Shown piece after piece: positions 24,716 through 34,900 of a stretch of DNA of 64,000 nucleotides. Origin of the DNA: Schistocephalus solidus (taxonomy: Eukaryota; Platyhelminthes; Cestoda; Diphyllobothriidea; Diphyllobothriidae); assembly GCA_017591395.1 (NCBI GenBank), contig WEDG01002126.1:186001-250000 (forward strand), given 5' to 3'. The translations under genes and the position numbers were made by a program. Numbering within the stretch: position 1 is the first letter of the stretch; each line of letters begins with the position of its first letter. The notes beneath the pieces are model-generated. The model was not told the DNA's origin. It worked only from the letters and a program-made list of their open reading frames with translations, and did no database searches.

Positions 24716-25489
24716 AAATCGAAATTTCATCTTCCTTACCAGTGAGCCCAAATTTCACGTCAGTAAATTTTCTCCTTGTTTGTAGCTGGAATGGAGAAGC
24801 TCTTACCAGGATTCTTAGTTGAACGGACATGGGGTTGATAGTATCTCACTAATGCTCAATTGTCCTGCTCTTCTTAGAGTACACATATTTAACTCATCTT
24901 AATAACATGTCTGACGGGGAATCTAAGGTGCTGATGCTCCATGCTGAAGATGGTATTACCAGAATCATGTTTGACCTTACCCAGACAATAATTTGGTTCC
25001 AACAACTTTCCGTCCTACAGGTTGTTCATCCACACTGAAGAAACGGCCCTATATGTTATCCCGTCATTCTTCTTCACTCTCCTCGTCCGCGCAATCTGCC
25101 TATACACACAAGTTTCGGGCCTTGGATGCAATTAATCTTGTACTCAACTTTGGTCTAAAAAGTCCATTTCATGTCTTCATTTGTTCATTGTCAATAACTA
25201 TCGTTTCTCAACTAATTCTTTTATAAAAACAAAACAGAAGGCGTCGATGGGATGGAAATGCTGCTGGCTAACAGCATATTTTTCTTTCCATAACCGGTCA
25301 GAGCAGATTGAAAATCAGTCATTGCTGCTTCCTCTTATTAATTGTGTAGTGCGAGAGTTCCATTTTATATCCGTAAGATTTCGTCGCCAATTTATTTACC
25401 TAGCCCTTCATGATAAGATAGGGGAATAAGAAGCCTGCATACTATAATTGGCCTTGTTCAAAATACCAGGAAATCTTATACGGTGGTAT

Positions 25490-25600
25490 CCTATCCCTAA
25501 GCGTATTTCTATCCCTGAAGTCGACCATAAACGAATCTTAACCCTAACCCTTAATTACCTGGAATTAAGCACAAGGCCATCTGTATTACTGGTCAAGAGC
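25490..25600 (+). repeat. Degenerate telomere-like tract with conserved flank
   Basis: CTTAACCCTAACCCTTAATT units, followed by the flank with CCATCTGTATTAC shared with 15720-15740. Confidence 0.65.
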
Positions 25601-25639
25601 TCCTTCTTTGCGTGTTTATACTGATAAGCTGTTATCGCG

Positions 25640-25740
25640 CACGACTGCCTGTATATGTTAGGTATGCTGATGATCTGGTTGTCAGTGATCCTGCCAAAGA
25701 CGAGGTTGGTCCCAACCTTGTTATGGAAGGCCTTGATCTT
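25640..25740 (+). pseudogene. Possible reverse transcriptase palm fragment (YADD)
   Basis: One plus frame reads ARLPVYVRYADDLVVSDPAKDEV near 25639-25707, which resembles the catalytic YADD/YVDD strand-turn-strand of reverse transcriptases. Surrounding frames are broken and no other motif was found, so the element class is undetermined and chance similarity is possible. Confidence 0.3.
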
Positions 25741-26689
25741 GGCTAAGCATAGTCACGAGAAAACAGTCCACCATCTTCAGGAGTCAGTTCGCTGCTTCCA
25801 TCTCCCAATTCTGCATTCCTTAAACTTGCTTCTCAGTAGAAGCTATTATTTTTAGTACCCTTATATCATCCTGTGATCAATCTTTATTACCTTTTTGTAT
25901 TACCAAACGTATTGAACCCTTCTATCGGACACTGATAAATGGCACCTAATTTGGCCTGTAATCTCACCAACTTTACTGAAAAGGCCTAGTTCATTTTAAG
26001 ATGTGTTCTGCTGCTGATGGTCTTCGCTTCTTCTTTGTTGACCTTAAAGAACCTTTATATCTTACATGGATGAATCAGTTTGTTATTCCAAGTCTTCATT
26101 ATACCGCCAACTCTTTTTACTCTACCTTGTATGCTAGGAATTCGATTCACCCAAACTGATGTTGCACCTTTCATATTTCCCGTCATGTGTCCACGAGTGG
26201 AATACCACTTTTTTCCTAAGACTTGTGAGCCCAAATTAGGTTCTAATCCAGATAATGAGATTAGATCAATCACCATAAAGATTATACCGTTTTACGTTAA
26301 CATGTTCATCCTTTTTTCGTCATTTAGTTACTTATATGCTGACTGAAATAATCGGAAACGTTTTGCTTAAAAATCTTGGAATTTCTGCTCTACAATAACG
26401 TTTATTCTCGTTCGGGCTCACTTACAAAATTTTGTTATTTGCTATTGTCATGCAAAATTATGGGTCCTGGTCTGATAATCCGGTTCAGTCGCTTTACAGT
26501 GACTTTTCCGTGTATTTAGTCACTTAGCTCCATCTTTACTTGTAGTTTTCTCAACCGGTTTGAAAGATGTCAATAAGAAATCCCTTAAACGGGCAAACAT
26601 ACGTTTAGTGTGAAACTTCTTGGTGAGTAGTAAGTACACCGCTTGGGTGTTAACCTGGCTCATTTGGAGAAAATAGACATTGGCGTCTG

Positions 26690-27480
26690 ATGAATCAAAC
26701 ATCAGGCACCAGGTCATGCGGCTGAAAGACCAAGTGCCAAGTCAAGAAAGGTCTGGAGTAATTTACTGAATCTTTTGCAGTTGCAGACAAAGCATCTACT
26801 TAGGAGAAACTGGAAAAGTCCTCCATACATTAATGGTCGAGCATGCAACAGTAGTGAGAGGGAAGGATGCTAACTCCCAGACTGCTTCTCATTCGACGAG
26901 ACCCGGCCCCACCTTCAGGTTTGATGAGGCCAAAATTCTCGTCGGAGGTGACAACCACGTGAGCCGTGAGGTGCTTGCATCATGGATCTCCAACCCACAG
27001 TCAATTAACAAGCGAAATGATATCCCGCCTCAATATCCTCTGGTGCGATTTTCCTTAGGCGAACTTACTGGCCACTTGGGAGGATACGAATGACCAATGG
27101 TCCGGGCGACAGCGGGCCAAATTGCCGAGTAATCATCACACCGCAGATCGACGAGGGTGGGGAAATAATGGCCATTCACGCCTCAGGTACGGGCCGACAA
27201 GTAATCAACGCCTCAACTACCACCTCCAGCAAGGACCATGAGAACTGCCAAATACGGTAGGGGTGTGGTGGCCTGGCAACCACGCCCTATAAATACTGCG
27301 CCCTGTGTGCCACCTATCACTTTTTTGTGCCACTGTGTCTGGGGATGTGCTTATGACAGAATCCAAAACGTCAGGCAAATACAGTGGTTGTTACAATGAT
27401 CTTGTATCTTTTTTTATCGAATACTTTCTGGAATTCACCTTTTTGCTTCTGTTAGCAAGCTGTTCGCTGTAAAGCATGTG
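26690..27480 (+). mobile_element. Penelope-like element fragment: GIY-YIG endonuclease and terminal region
   Basis: The plus strand gives VMRLKDQVPSQERSGVIY (GIY part at 26755-26766, followed by an in-frame stop), IFCSCRQSIYLGETG (YIG part as YLG), and MVEHATVVRGKDANSQTASHS. The frame then runs open to 27093 with SREVLASW and SINKRNDIPPQYPLVR. The downstream region matches the 38.4 kb and 5.4 kb copies, including CCCTATAAATACTGCGCC near 27285-27305 and GAATCCAAAACGTC near 27358-27371. This is a different PLE subfamily from the 11-15 kb pair. Confidence 0.8.
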
Positions 27481-28139
27481 AATCTCGAAAACCGGTTATG
27501 TCCCGCCCAACTACTGAGCATGCAGAATGACTGCAAAATAGGGCACCATTTGTAATAACCGGGGCTAGTCCAATGACAATAAATAAAACCTTCAGACTTT
27601 GACTATTAATAAAAATGGCCATGACGTCTTACTAGGCTGTAAATAGTCACATAATCTAGGACGGTTTGTAAAGGGCATTTCGATGCTGCAAACACACAGA
27701 GCTAATGAAAATAATAGATTCCCTAAATGATTCATACCTCCTAGAGAACGGGTCCAGTATATCAAACTTATTCAGTAACTGGAAACTCGAGAGTTATAAT
27801 TATATAATACGATGAATGATCTGTGGCCCAGCGGCCTCCTAATCTATGATCGAAGAAGAGGCAATACGAACGCAGAAGATGATTCAGCTGCTTAAAAGGG
27901 AACTAAGTCGGGGATAGGTAAGAACTGAACAGGAGCCTGTGGTCCAAGATGTCATGCAAACCTTGTTCTGGTGTTGGCTCTGTATAAAAACGATACTTTT
28001 GGAAAATGATAGTAGTATGCACTAGCTTTACGAAAACAATTATAGTTTGGGAATCACTTAGACCCTTACATTTCGTACGGAATGGAAGCAGCCACCGTGT
28101 GAAGGTCACAGCCTGGCGTCCTGAGGTTTTAACTACGGG

Positions 28140-28652
28140 GCATCTATCCATTCCAGTCTCCCTCGTCTTTTTCGGTAGTGCCATTCAGTCTACATTTAGT
28201 AGGTACTGTGCGACTGCTGGCTGGGCTCGAGAGTAAGCCCCAAGGCAGGATGGGACGAGTGAGAGCGTTGTACTTCTGCCCGACAGGTCACGAGTTCGAG
28301 CATTGGGTGCCGCAGCGCCTGGGGTTGGGTATGGCTGACTGATGATGGCTAATAAGCCAGAAATGGCCATTCCAGGCTTTCTTGTCTTTGTCGGTAATAT
28401 CATTCTGCCTATATCACTAGTTGCTCTGTGGATGCTGGCGGGGATCTAGAGTTAACCCCAAGGCACAACGGGACAAGTGAGTCCTGTAACCGATCGGTGA
28501 GCGCCCAACTACCATTGTTAATATTCCCGATCGAAACCGGCAAGACAATGAGCTCGTGCTGCAGTGGGAAGAGCGTTGGACTTCTGCCCGATAGGTCGCG
28601 AGATCGAACCTCGGGCACCGCAGCGCCTGGGGTTGGGAATGGCTGGCTCAAC
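28140..28652 (+). mobile_element. tRNA-derived hammerhead SINE, tandem dimer inserted in a Penelope-like element
   Basis: The insert starts at or just before CCATTCCAG at 28148. It runs through spacer, tRNA-like head (A box damaged, B box GAGTTCGAGC near 28292) and ribozyme region (CTGATGA 28339-28345, GAAA 28360-28363). A second spacer and head follow (A-box region near 28556-28575, B box near 28600-28612). It stops at GGCTGGCT, 28649, directly before the second ribozyme core. Stem II of the complete ribozyme has a closing U-A pair (TGGCT/AGCCA). The insertion separates the Penelope reverse-transcriptase motif LFTNIPLT from whatever followed it. Confidence 0.85.
28331..28377 (+). ncRNA. Hammerhead ribozyme (type I, minimal) in SINE dimer
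   Basis: Core CUGAUGA 28339-28345. Stem II is UGGCU/AGCCA, five Watson-Crick pairs with AAUA loop. GAAA follows at 28360-28363. Stem III is only A-U and U-A closed by GGCC, so AUGGCCAU reads as the hairpin. Predicted cut after U 28371. Stem I is imperfect (GGCUGA against CCAGGC, two mismatches). This copy has the best stem II in the window. Short stem III hammerheads usually act as dimers (family knowledge). Confidence 0.65.
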
Positions 28653-28654
28653 CG

Positions 28655-29100
28655 TGAGGGGAATATTAGTGAACAAAAACGCTACATCCAAGGATAACGT
28701 CGCTTTACTATTAAGACTTGTATTTTTTATGGAATCGAGGAATTCAAACGTGTCCCATAATCTACTTGGTTTTATTTGGGGTTGAATCAGCTTATGGCTT
28801 TCTGCCAGCCACTGTGCAATTGCTTGACAGGGTGAATTGTGCATATCTACTATCAGCCGTATTGGAAGGGCTAGTTTGTGGAACTTTAGCAAACCATATA
28901 GCCTTGGGGAAATCGTTTCCATGGATCTAAAAGCTTTGAATTCCTGTTTACTGAAGGAAAGTTTGATCTTTCAGTTTCCGAGGTCATTTTGTAAGTTGGA
29001 CTGGTAGGTCCTGCGTCCTCATTGTGCCTCGCTCTTTTGATATTAACGCCATCAGCCAGGATTGATTCGATCTTCGAAACCAAAACACCTTTATTCATTA
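28655..29100 (-). pseudogene. Penelope-like reverse transcriptase fragment interrupted by SINE dimer
   Basis: The minus strand encodes KIESILADGVNIKRA (about 29075-29030), then ISPRLYGLLKFHKLALPIRLIVDM, SPCQAIAQWLAE, LWDTFEFLDSIKNTSLNSK, and LSLDVAFLFTNIPLT. These are reverse-transcriptase motifs in the usual order (RLYGLPKIHK, PLRPIVDM, SLDVxSLFTNxPL). The reading is cut at the SINE dimer near 28655, and motifs beyond are not found in the next 500 bases. Confidence 0.82.
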
Positions 29101-29689
29101 GAATGAAAACCAGAACATTTGTTCGGTTTGGTTGTAAGTATTTCCTTGTTTTGACGTAACTCTTTGAGTTCTCCAGATATTCCCTCGTGACCTACCCGAT
29201 TCTTCGTAGTTTTTTTCAAAGATATTAAGAGCATGCACGTTGCAGGCACTAGATCATGCCAGTGCCAGTAAACTCTTTGGTTTTTAATTACGAAAACTAA
29301 ATTGTTGGCCTAAGGATAGTACTTCGATGAGGTATTTGTCAAGCCTCAAGGTAGCAAAATTAAGTACTTACGGATCCTGAGCGTTCGGAAAATTTTCAAC
29401 TTTCAGTCCACCAGGATGTAAATTAATTGGTAAGGCTCAACGCACTTTACTGCCATAGTACTCATTTACACACCAAGTTAGTATCCTCCGCCAAGGTCCA
29501 ACTTTCACCAACTATCAGAAGTTCGTATTATGTATCAACTGAAATTCTTAATCCGTTCCATCTCTTCAGGTAATTAGGCAGGGCGTCTTACTTCTTTGAA
29601 TAACTTTTCAAATAAGTAACTATAGACTTGGCTTGTTATTATATACATTGACACAGAGAGGAAATGGCGTAGGTTGTGAAAGTCAAAAC

Positions 29690-29855
29690 GTTGCGTTCAT
29701 GCAGGGTGAACAATGCCGACGAAGATAAGGGAGACTGTTTTGACCATTTCTGTGTCATTATGCGCCATCAGTCAGTCATACCGAACCTCAGGTGGCGCAC
29801 CACCCGAGATTTGAACCCGCAACCATATGCTCAGAAGTCCAACGCAAAAATGCAG
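29690..29855 (-). mobile_element. tRNA-derived hammerhead SINE, monomer
   Basis: On the minus strand the head has a B box (GCGGGTTCAAATC, near 29805-29820). The ribozyme region follows with CTGATGG at the core (A9 to G, expected inactive). It ends about 30 bases past the would-be cleavage site in GTCGGCATTGTT. This copy shows the monomer is only about 165 bp and lacks the spacer of tandem copies. Confidence 0.75.
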
Positions 29856-30059
29856 TTTCGGTAAAGTAGTTCATTATGAAATTTCAATATATTCATATCC
29901 ATGTTTGTAAAGATAAAGGGTTGGAAAAATAACGCGACATTATTTAATGGCATGAAAGGCAAACATTTCAATATATAATCAATAAATGGTGACCAAGTTG
30001 TCCAAAATTGAAAATTGATTCTGGGTTTATTTGAACTCACTCAAGGGTAATGTGCGGTT

Positions 30060-30530
30060 TACGTACATTCCACCAACAACAGTAGCTTTCACAAATCAGT
30101 TCCTTGAAGAAAAAAATAATCAGCATTTAGACCCAGATAAACCAAGGGTAGCCTTTGATGTCATTTCACTCTGCGCCTCTATTTCACAACCAGTAGCCAT
30201 GACTTTGTGAGACAACTTCTGGCTGGACGCTATGATGGCAGAGAAGAGTGCCCGAAGTCCGATAATCTCTTCGAGTTTCTACGATAGTGCTCTTAACATT
30301 TGGTGGACAAATGTAAAAAGAAATTCGAGGCAATCCCATGGGCTCCATCCTTTCAGGCCTGCTTGCTCAAATGGTCCTTTAAGGGAAAGAACACTTGGTG
30401 TTTATCCACTTTCAACCAAAGTTCTGGGCTGGTTACGTCACTACCACTTTCGTCGTTGTCAGAACATCTGACACTGAGCAGCTTAAAGAATTAGTGAATC
30501 CGGTTGACAAGCAACTTTTTTTCTCGGTTT
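30060..30530 (+). pseudogene. Penelope-like reverse transcriptase fragment with lost catalytic aspartates
   Basis: The plus strand gives DPDKPRVAFDVISLC near 30130-30180. In another frame come NPMGSILSGLLAQMVL (about 30331-30380) and EHLVFIHFQPKFWAGYVTTTFVVV (about 30390-30460), then LKELVNPVD. These correspond to motifs SFDVVSLFT, PMGSxLSG and PKFWxRYVDDTFVV. The catalytic YVDD is replaced by YVTT, so both metal-binding aspartates are gone. Frames shift between blocks. Confidence 0.78.
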
Positions 30531-30604
30531 CCGTGTACGCCGATTTGTACCTGATTCGAAATAGGTAATAGGGCCCAACGGAGGAGACGAGACAAGAAAC
30601 GTCA

Positions 30605-30720
30605 CCTTGAGCATACTGTCCCTAAGCTAAACCTTAATTCTTACCCTACCTCTGGCGCTAAACTTACTCACCCCAAAATTACTTCAAGCCAAACGGTAAC
30701 CTTTATTCCCCTAGCATTTA
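30605..30720 (+). repeat. Degenerate telomere-like tract
   Basis: Repeated CCCTAAG, CCTTAATTC, ACCCTACC, GCTAAACTT and CCTTTATTCCC-like units, similar to the other telomere-like tracts but more diverged. Confidence 0.45.
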
Positions 30721-30759
30721 ACGCAATGACAGTTCCTGTTCTCATGTACTGCCGTGGTT

Positions 30760-31754
30760 GTAGGGGAGCACAGCAAAATGTTATCATAGGCTCAAATAGC
30801 ATAGTACTTTGTGCAATAGGCAACTTGATCATCTGAAAAACAGACTGTATATGACTCTGCCATAGTGGTCAAATCTGCTTAACCTCTGCATATATGAGTA
30901 GAGTTTTCTTCGAAGTAAGGGAATCAGGAGGAAGCTGTGTGTAAGATTGACGTTTGATTAGTATGCTTTAAATAGAAAATCTGGAAATATCGCACAATGA
31001 AGTCGCCTTTTTCTGGGTAATATTCTACTTGATTGTTGGTTCTGCGAAACCTGGTGCGAGACTCGTTTTCCCTAATCAACATACGACTGGCAAGATTAGT
31101 TTTCATTTTTTTGAAAAGGAAGTGCCGATTTAATTTGATGAGATTAAGCTAAGACCTAATAATCATCGGTATTAAGCCGAATTAATTAGTATACTGTAAA
31201 AATGCTAGCCTCGAAACAAGTGGCGCTTACTTTTTGATTAATTCGGATTCATTAAGTTGAGTTAGCTATTCGACAAACATTCAATTCACTAAGTTTTTTC
31301 CCGTTACTTTGTGCCAAACTGTATTTTTTGAAGGACTGAAATGTTTGCGTCATGAAGCAGATAAAAGTATCTGCTGGACTAGCAGTGCATTGACATGATA
31401 ATTCGGACGAAAGCCCTAACACACACAGTGGTAGTTTTTTGTAATATTTTAGCATTTAGCAGCCGTGTTTCTGGCCAGAATCTGGGTCTTGCAGTTTGAT
31501 GGGAGTGCGCTGCGTCAGTGTGGCGGATATCAGCTGGGTCACGCAGTCTGGCCTTTTAGGCGAAACGTGTAGGAGGAGCGTGTGTAGATGTGGTATCGTC
31601 GGAGATTCAGGCCTCAGACATTTCTTGCCCCATATTTCACTTACTCTTTGCGTACACACATGCGCGTAAGCTCAGTCATCGTGCGGTCTGTCCCGTGTTC
31701 TTAAAGTTCAATGGTTACATGGAATCAAACTAACCTGTATATGAACTCTGGCTA
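30760..31754. other. Intergenic stretch, nothing recognised
   Basis: Open frames of 60-67 codons only, without motifs. Confidence 0.35.
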
Positions 31755-31990
31755 CACTAAATACGATTATCAGTGATGAATGCCGGAGCTGCTGATTCTG
31801 TTATGTGGTCACCTGGCAACGGCATCTTATAAAAACTGCACCCCATGTATGACCATTTTTCTCACCTTTAGCGAAAGATCCAAAAGGCTAGGACAATAAA
31901 ATATTTATTCCACACATTTCCTCTCCTTCTTCCAAACTGCTTCGCGGAACTCTTCTTTTGCCTTTAGCGACAGTAGGTGGCATATTTTGC
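31755..31990 (+). repeat. Penelope terminal-region (pLTR-like) fragment
   Basis: TGTGGTCACCTGGCAAC, CTTATAAAAACTGCACCC, GAAAGATCCAAAAGGCTAGG and then TTCTTCCAAACTGCTTCGCGGAA follow the same order as in the 5.4, 27.3 and 38.6 kb copies. The CTGATGA core is not recognisable here. Confidence 0.55.
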
Positions 31991-34900
31991 CTTTGAGTTC
32001 AGAGCTCTAATGCAACAATCTCTGCGCTGCACTGTGTAGTTATCATTATAGCACAGGATAGGTATAGGAAAGGTGTATAATACATCTAATTTGGTACTCA
32101 GTGTCCTTTGTCCTTTGAAGAAGAGTATTGCTGAAGACCTAGAGACAATTTCTGTGAGAGCGTCCAGTTAGCATGAAGAGCTATTACATATCGAGGCCAC
32201 AGGAGCTGATTTTCCTAACTTTCAAGTCCTGAAATATACACAATCCGTTTAAGGGAGTGGTAAAATTGCAATGCTGCCAAAAGGAAGACACGACGACAGA
32301 ACTTTCTTGACTATTTCTAAGAACAACTCTTCCTGCAGACCCAATAAGGTACTGTTCTCAATCAAGCGGTAGCGGTTTGCCATTTATAAATCTGACCCGG
32401 TTTACTGTTCAAACTTACGAATACCGTGGTTCCACTTATGCAACCTCTAAACATCAGAAGAAGACTGGTTATACTTTTACACATCCATACAACTTTCTGT
32501 GAGTTAAGCGGGGTGCTTTTGAAACCATTTTACCTGTCACGAATAGTTTCTATTCTAATGCATCAGGTTTCCTAGTAGAGTCCAAAAATCACTCTTTAAT
32601 TTGATTTCTGAGTTGAGTTTGGCGAGAGCCCTTCAAAGCTAGTCGAAACACTAGACGTAGTAATTCTTTTGCACAAACATTATTTTTGTGGACTCTGGCG
32701 GTCAGTTTGGTGTGAGTAGGAATCCGATGTTAACGGAGGCTAGCAGGCGGCCAAAATATTTTCTACTGCTTCCATTTTGCAGAACACGCAATCGGCGAAT
32801 AAATCTAGAATAAAATTACTCGTTCGTCATCTACTGTAGAAAGAGTGCCTGTGGGTTAATCAAAACTTTCGCTGCGTTGGTGTTTTTGGTTTATTCTAAG
32901 CACCGATGGTTAATATTTACCGGATATTTTTGAGGCACTGCTCCGTTTCTCAATAATTTATCCTCCGTAAAGTTGTTTTCATGACTGCCGTTCATACAGC
33001 TGCCGTTCAGGGCAGCTTTTTCCTCGACGGACAGGTGCAGCCCGCTGCGTTCACTTTTCCGGCTAAGGAGAGGCATTCTGTGTGCCCTGCATGTCAAAAG
33101 GAAATCGGAGGATATTTTTGCATTGCGCCTCATCCCTCACTGTGTCATCTGCTGTTTAAGACAGCCTATTTCCATAGTATAGAACTACTTAACACATTTT
33201 AGTTTATTTTCCCGCTTTACCTTCCCTCGTTTGTGAAAGATACCGGTTGTATCGTGGCAATCATTAAGATAGTTATGTCATGCGTAAGGTGGCCTAAACA
33301 ATAACGTTTGTCAAATCATTCATCTGGTAACCTTTAATCGGATATTATCTATAAATATGCTTTCTAAAAAGCAATCGATTTCATCGCAAAATGTGAGCCG
33401 GAACATTCATGGTACCGATCTGCGCAATATTTTCATTTAAGATCATTTTACTAGTTGAAAACCTAAAACTCAGAAAAAATAAGCCATCACATTAAAACTT
33501 TTATGCAAGCGCTGGATATTTTCTACAATAAATGAGAGAAGAGTGATTTTCTAACAATTTTGAAGCACCTGCGTGTTCTGCAACATGAAGCCACTGGACA
33601 AGGTTTTGACCGACCTCTAACACCTCCAACATCCGTCTAGTAGACACGACAAACTGACCACGAGAGTTCACAAAACTACCATCTGTAATAGTGAAAATCA
33701 TGTTAAAAATCGCAAAAATTGCGAATATGTGCAATTTTTTATGCCTTGAAGGAATCACTTTCTCTCGGAACTGGTCTTCTGGTCAGAAATCCGATTGAAG
33801 GGTGTTTTGTAGACCCTCTAGCGAACAGTAATTAGAACTTTATATCAACAAGTAACCTACCTTCCACCCAGCCTAGCTTGATTCGCAGAATATTGTACGG
33901 CTGCGCCAAAATACATGAGGCATATGTTGGTGGTTGCATAAGTACAGCCGTGGTATTGGTATGAGTAGTAAAGTCAGACAGATTTATGAACGGAAAAACA
34001 TTGCGCATTCATTAACAACAGTACCTTTTTGGATCCGCAGCAAGTGTACTTGGTCTTTGAAATAACCAATAAATTTCTGTTTTGCACACATTTGAGCGAA
34101 TTACATGTGTAAACACTCGTTAAAACAGGTGTATTAGATTCCAATCAATGAAAGTTTGTGGAATCAGCTCCTGCGAACTCGAGGATTTACCTATTACTCA
34201 CCCGACAAACATACACCCGATACATTTAGCAGTTCTTCCTACAATCCGAGCGTTGCTGCAGCAGATCTCTCCAAATTTTCCGCTAGGTCTTCAGCAATAT
34301 GCTTCTTCACGTCTTTTGGCTAAGGAAGCTGAGTATTTAAGTAGGGGGCAGGGGCAACGCAGGAATACTCGTAATGGGGTTCTAATCTTGAAAGCCAAAA
34401 TGCACCACATGTTGCCAATGAAACCAAAAGGGCAAGTTCCAGGCAGCAGTTCGGAAGATTGAGATGGAATGCATGCAATCAATATTTTATTGTCGTAAAC
34501 TTTTCTATTTTCAGCTGAGACTGTCTTTAGATACTGCCAACGTTAAGGGATGCGATGTTTATAGAATGCCGTTGCCATGCGACGCCGCTCATGAAACAGC
34601 TCACAGCCTACGCTATCTTGTCCTGGTTCTCTGGCACCCAGACTATTCACCATTGCGATAACCGCATCTATCCATACTTGTATCATTGCCCGTTTTACAG
34701 GGAACACATTCCCTCAGTTAATTCTTTACATGTAAGTGACCTCCATTGAGGCTCTAGATTGGAGACGTAAACTAAAATTGTGAAGTCATATAATATTCTC
34801 CTTAAACAGATGTCTCGTTAGAACACGTAGATCCTTCATCCCAACAATTGTGACATCGGAAAGGTCAAAATTATCGCGAGGTGACAATCGCACCGACCAC

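Noticed and set aside
34148..34462. 104-codon open frame as a gene
   Set aside because: No recognised motif, no supportive splice partner, and no codon or composition difference that I could defend.
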